Below are positions 5,031-6,604 of a stretch of 6,604 nt of DNA, in pieces. Source of the stretch: an uncultured Clostridia bacterium (GTDB lineage: Bacteria; Bacillota; Clostridia; Oscillospirales; Ruminococcaceae); contig CALATN010000031.1 of NCBI GenBank assembly GCA_937891895.1, positions 1 to 6,604 of the forward strand. Direction: 5' to 3'. The position numbers and the translations under genes are program-made. Within the stretch, counting starts at the first letter, position 1, and the number at the start of each line of letters is the position of its first letter. A model generated the notes under the pieces. The model saw nothing but the letters and a program-made list of their open reading frames with translations, was not told where the DNA came from and did not search any database.

Positions 5031-6604
5031 ATACATTATGCTTAACACGGTCACGAACTTCTGCGAGTTTAGCATCGTTGAATCTGTCAAGAGTACCTAC
5101 AAGATAACCTGTAATTCTTCTGATACGTTCAAATTCAAGGCCGTCATCACCCTCGTGACGTCCGCACTTAGGACAAGTATCACCGATGATGCCAGTATAT
5201 CCACATACCGGATCTCTGTCAACAGGATGGTTGATTGAACCATAGCCAATACCCGATTCCTTCATACAACGAACAATCTTTTCAAACGCAGAAAGATTGT
5301 TCAAGGGATCACCGTCAAGTTCAACATAGCTGATATGACCGGCATTTGTAAGCTCGTGGTATGGTGCTTCAATCTTGATTTTGTCAAATGCATTGATTGG
5401 ATAATATACAGGCACGTGGAAAGAGTTAGTATAATAATCTCTGTTTGTTACGCCTTCAATTTCGCCGAAAAGCTTCCTGTCCATACGGATAAATCTGCCT
5501 GACAGGCCTTCTGCAGGTGTTGCAAGAAGTGTATAGTTCATACCTGAACGCTTTGTTTCAGCATCCATTCTTTCGCGCATGTGAGTAATAATTCTTTGAC
5601 CAAGCTTTCTTGCCTCTTCATCTTCACCGTGGTGCTTGCCAACAAGTGCCTTAAGACATTCAGCAAGTCCGATAAAGCCCATTGAGAGTGTACCGTGCTT
5701 GAGAACTTCGCCTACCTGGTCATTCGGACCAAGCTTATCGGAATCAATCCAGATACCCTGACCCATAAGAAATGGGTAATTTCTTACGCATTTCTGAGCC
5801 TGAATCTTGTATCTTGCCATAAGCTGTTCGCATACAAGGTCGATTGTTTCATCAAGGCTCTTGAAGAATGCGTCAACGTCGTGATTTGCTTTAATTGCAA
5901 GACGTGGAAGGTTGACAGAAGTAAAGCTGAGGTTACCTCTTCCTGTTACAATTTCACGGGATGGGTCATAAGCGTTACCGATAACTCTTGTACGGCAACC
6001 CATGTATGCAACTTCTGTGTTGTAATCGCCAGGCTTGTAGTACTTGAGGTTATATGGTGCATCAATAAAGGAGAAGTTCGGGAACAGACGCTTTGCAGAT
6101 ACGCGGCAAGCAAGCTTGAACATATCATAGTTAGGGTCTTCCGGATTATAGTTGATGCCTTCCTTGATCTTGAAGATATGGATCGGGAAAATCGGGGTTT
6201 CACCGTTTCCGAGGCCTGCCTCGTGAGCAAGAAGGACGTTCTTGATTACCATTCTTCCTTCAAGAGATGTATCAAGACCATAGTTGATTGAGCTGAACGG
6301 AACCTGTGCACCTGCACGGCTATTCATTGTATTGAGGTTATGAATAAGTGCTTCCATAGCCTGATATGTAGCACGATCAACTTCCTTGAGTGTATTATCA
6401 AAATTGAATTTCTGAATTCTTTCAGCTGTTGCAGCGTCTACATATCTGCAGAGCTTCTCGAATTCAGCTTCCTTATAACCGTTGTCGTTTCCGAGAACAG
6501 GATAGATACCCTTTTCTTCCCAGATTTCATCAGCAATCTTATCGCTTACTTCCTGACCATTGTCGAGCTTGGCAATCATTTCAAGGCAACTAGCTATTTT
6601 GTAA
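5029..6604 (-). CDS. nrdD: Anaerobic ribonucleoside-triphosphate reductase, large subunit (5' end outside the window)
   Basis: Class III ribonucleotide reductase, which converts NTPs to dNTPs without oxygen. The frame stays open past the ATG at 6577-6579 to the window edge. That ATG has no binding site, and full-length NrdD is about 600-750 residues, so the N-terminus (including any ATP-cone) lies outside. Counting from that Met: NLNTMNSRAGAQVPFSSINY (81-100); the thiyl-radical cysteine C195 in YMGCRTRV; M193 and N216 (Cys+21), which match the Met and Asn of formate-using NrdD enzymes; a zinc-site region with C459, C469 and C472 (DPVCGY and CPKCG); and the glycyl-radical G491 in RRITGYL, followed by RFN and RVKH at the C-terminus. 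The first cysteine of the usual two CxxC pairs is replaced (D456). nrdG follows 10 bp downstream. The gene is visibly less AT-rich than the operon beyond nrdG. Confidence 0.96.
   Translation of the reverse strand, partial: YKIASCLEMIAKLDNGQEVSDKIADEIWEEKGIYPVLGNDNGYKEAEFEKLCRYVDAATAERIQKFNFDNTLKEVDRATYQAMEALIHNLNTMNSRAGAQVPFSSINYGLDTSLEGRMVIKNVLLAHEAGLGNGETPIFPIHIFKIKEGINYNPEDPNYDMFKLACRVSAKRLFPNFSFIDAPYNLKYYKPGDYNTEVAYMGCRTRVIGNAYDPSREIVTGRGNLSFTSVNLPRLAIKANHDVDAFFKSLDETIDLVCEQLMARYKIQAQKCVRNYPFLMGQGIWIDSDKLGPNDQVGEVLKHGTLSMGFIGLAECLKALVGKHHGEDEEARKLGQRIITHMRERMDAETKRSGMNYTLLATPAEGLSGRFIRMDRKLFGEIEGVTNRDYYTNSFHVPVYYPINAFDKIKIEAPYHELTNAGHISYVELDGDPLNNLSAFEKIVRCMKESGIGYGSINHPVDRDPVCGYTGIIGDTCPKCGRHEGDDGLEFERIRRITGYLVGTLDRFNDAKLAEVRDRVKHNV

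Noticed and set aside
4683..5238. Plus-strand frames and a second minus-strand frame across nrdG and the nrdD 3' end
   Set aside because: They overlap the well-supported nrdG/nrdD frames and encode low-complexity, unrecognisable products.
5695..6291. 198-codon open frame on the plus strand inside nrdD
   Set aside because: It is antisense to strongly conserved nrdD sequence including the thiyl-radical region, has no family resemblance, and is an effect of nrdD codon use.

Overview
The window looks like chromosomal DNA of a low-GC anaerobic Firmicute, most likely a gut or rumen Clostridia of the Ruminococcus/Oscillospiraceae type. This is inferred from four things: an anaerobic (class III) ribonucleotide reductase with its activase, strong AAGGAG-type ribosome binding sites, AT-rich DNA, and exported proteins with Thr-rich linkers. 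The genus is a guess; the Gram-positive anaerobe assignment is firmer.

Layout. Five genes lie on the minus strand and are read from right to left. At the right edge is the 3' part of nrdD (open to the window end), followed after 10 bp by nrdG. Together they encode the oxygen-sensitive glycyl-radical ribonucleotide reductase and the radical-SAM enzyme that charges it. A short gap (4438-4505) holds a good sigma-A type promoter. It appears to start a separate, more AT-rich transcription unit of three tightly packed genes: an oligopeptide-binding-type lipoprotein (TTG start), a membrane-anchored protein with three ComEA-like helix-hairpin-helix modules, and a secreted transglutaminase-like protein. 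The intergenic gaps are 15 and 18 bp. The unit ends in a hairpin terminator at 347-385. No stretch longer than about 70 bp in this part lacks a gene.

At the left edge, on the plus strand and convergent with the operon, is a very AT-rich fragment of a polytopic membrane protein resembling integral-membrane glycosyltransferases. Its recognisable sequence stops at about position 348, where the terminator of the convergent operon begins. The remaining codons are the terminator and the antisense of the transglutaminase 3' end, so it is probably a truncated remnant.

Function. The nrdDG pair is ordinary housekeeping: dNTP synthesis without oxygen. The most interesting part is the three-gene operon. 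All three products are predicted to act outside the membrane: a ligand-binding lipoprotein with no ABC permease or ATPase beside it, a probable surface DNA-binding protein, and a papain-fold transglutaminase/protease-like enzyme. I cannot name an established system with this composition. A joint cell-surface role is an inference from co-transcription and shared localisation.
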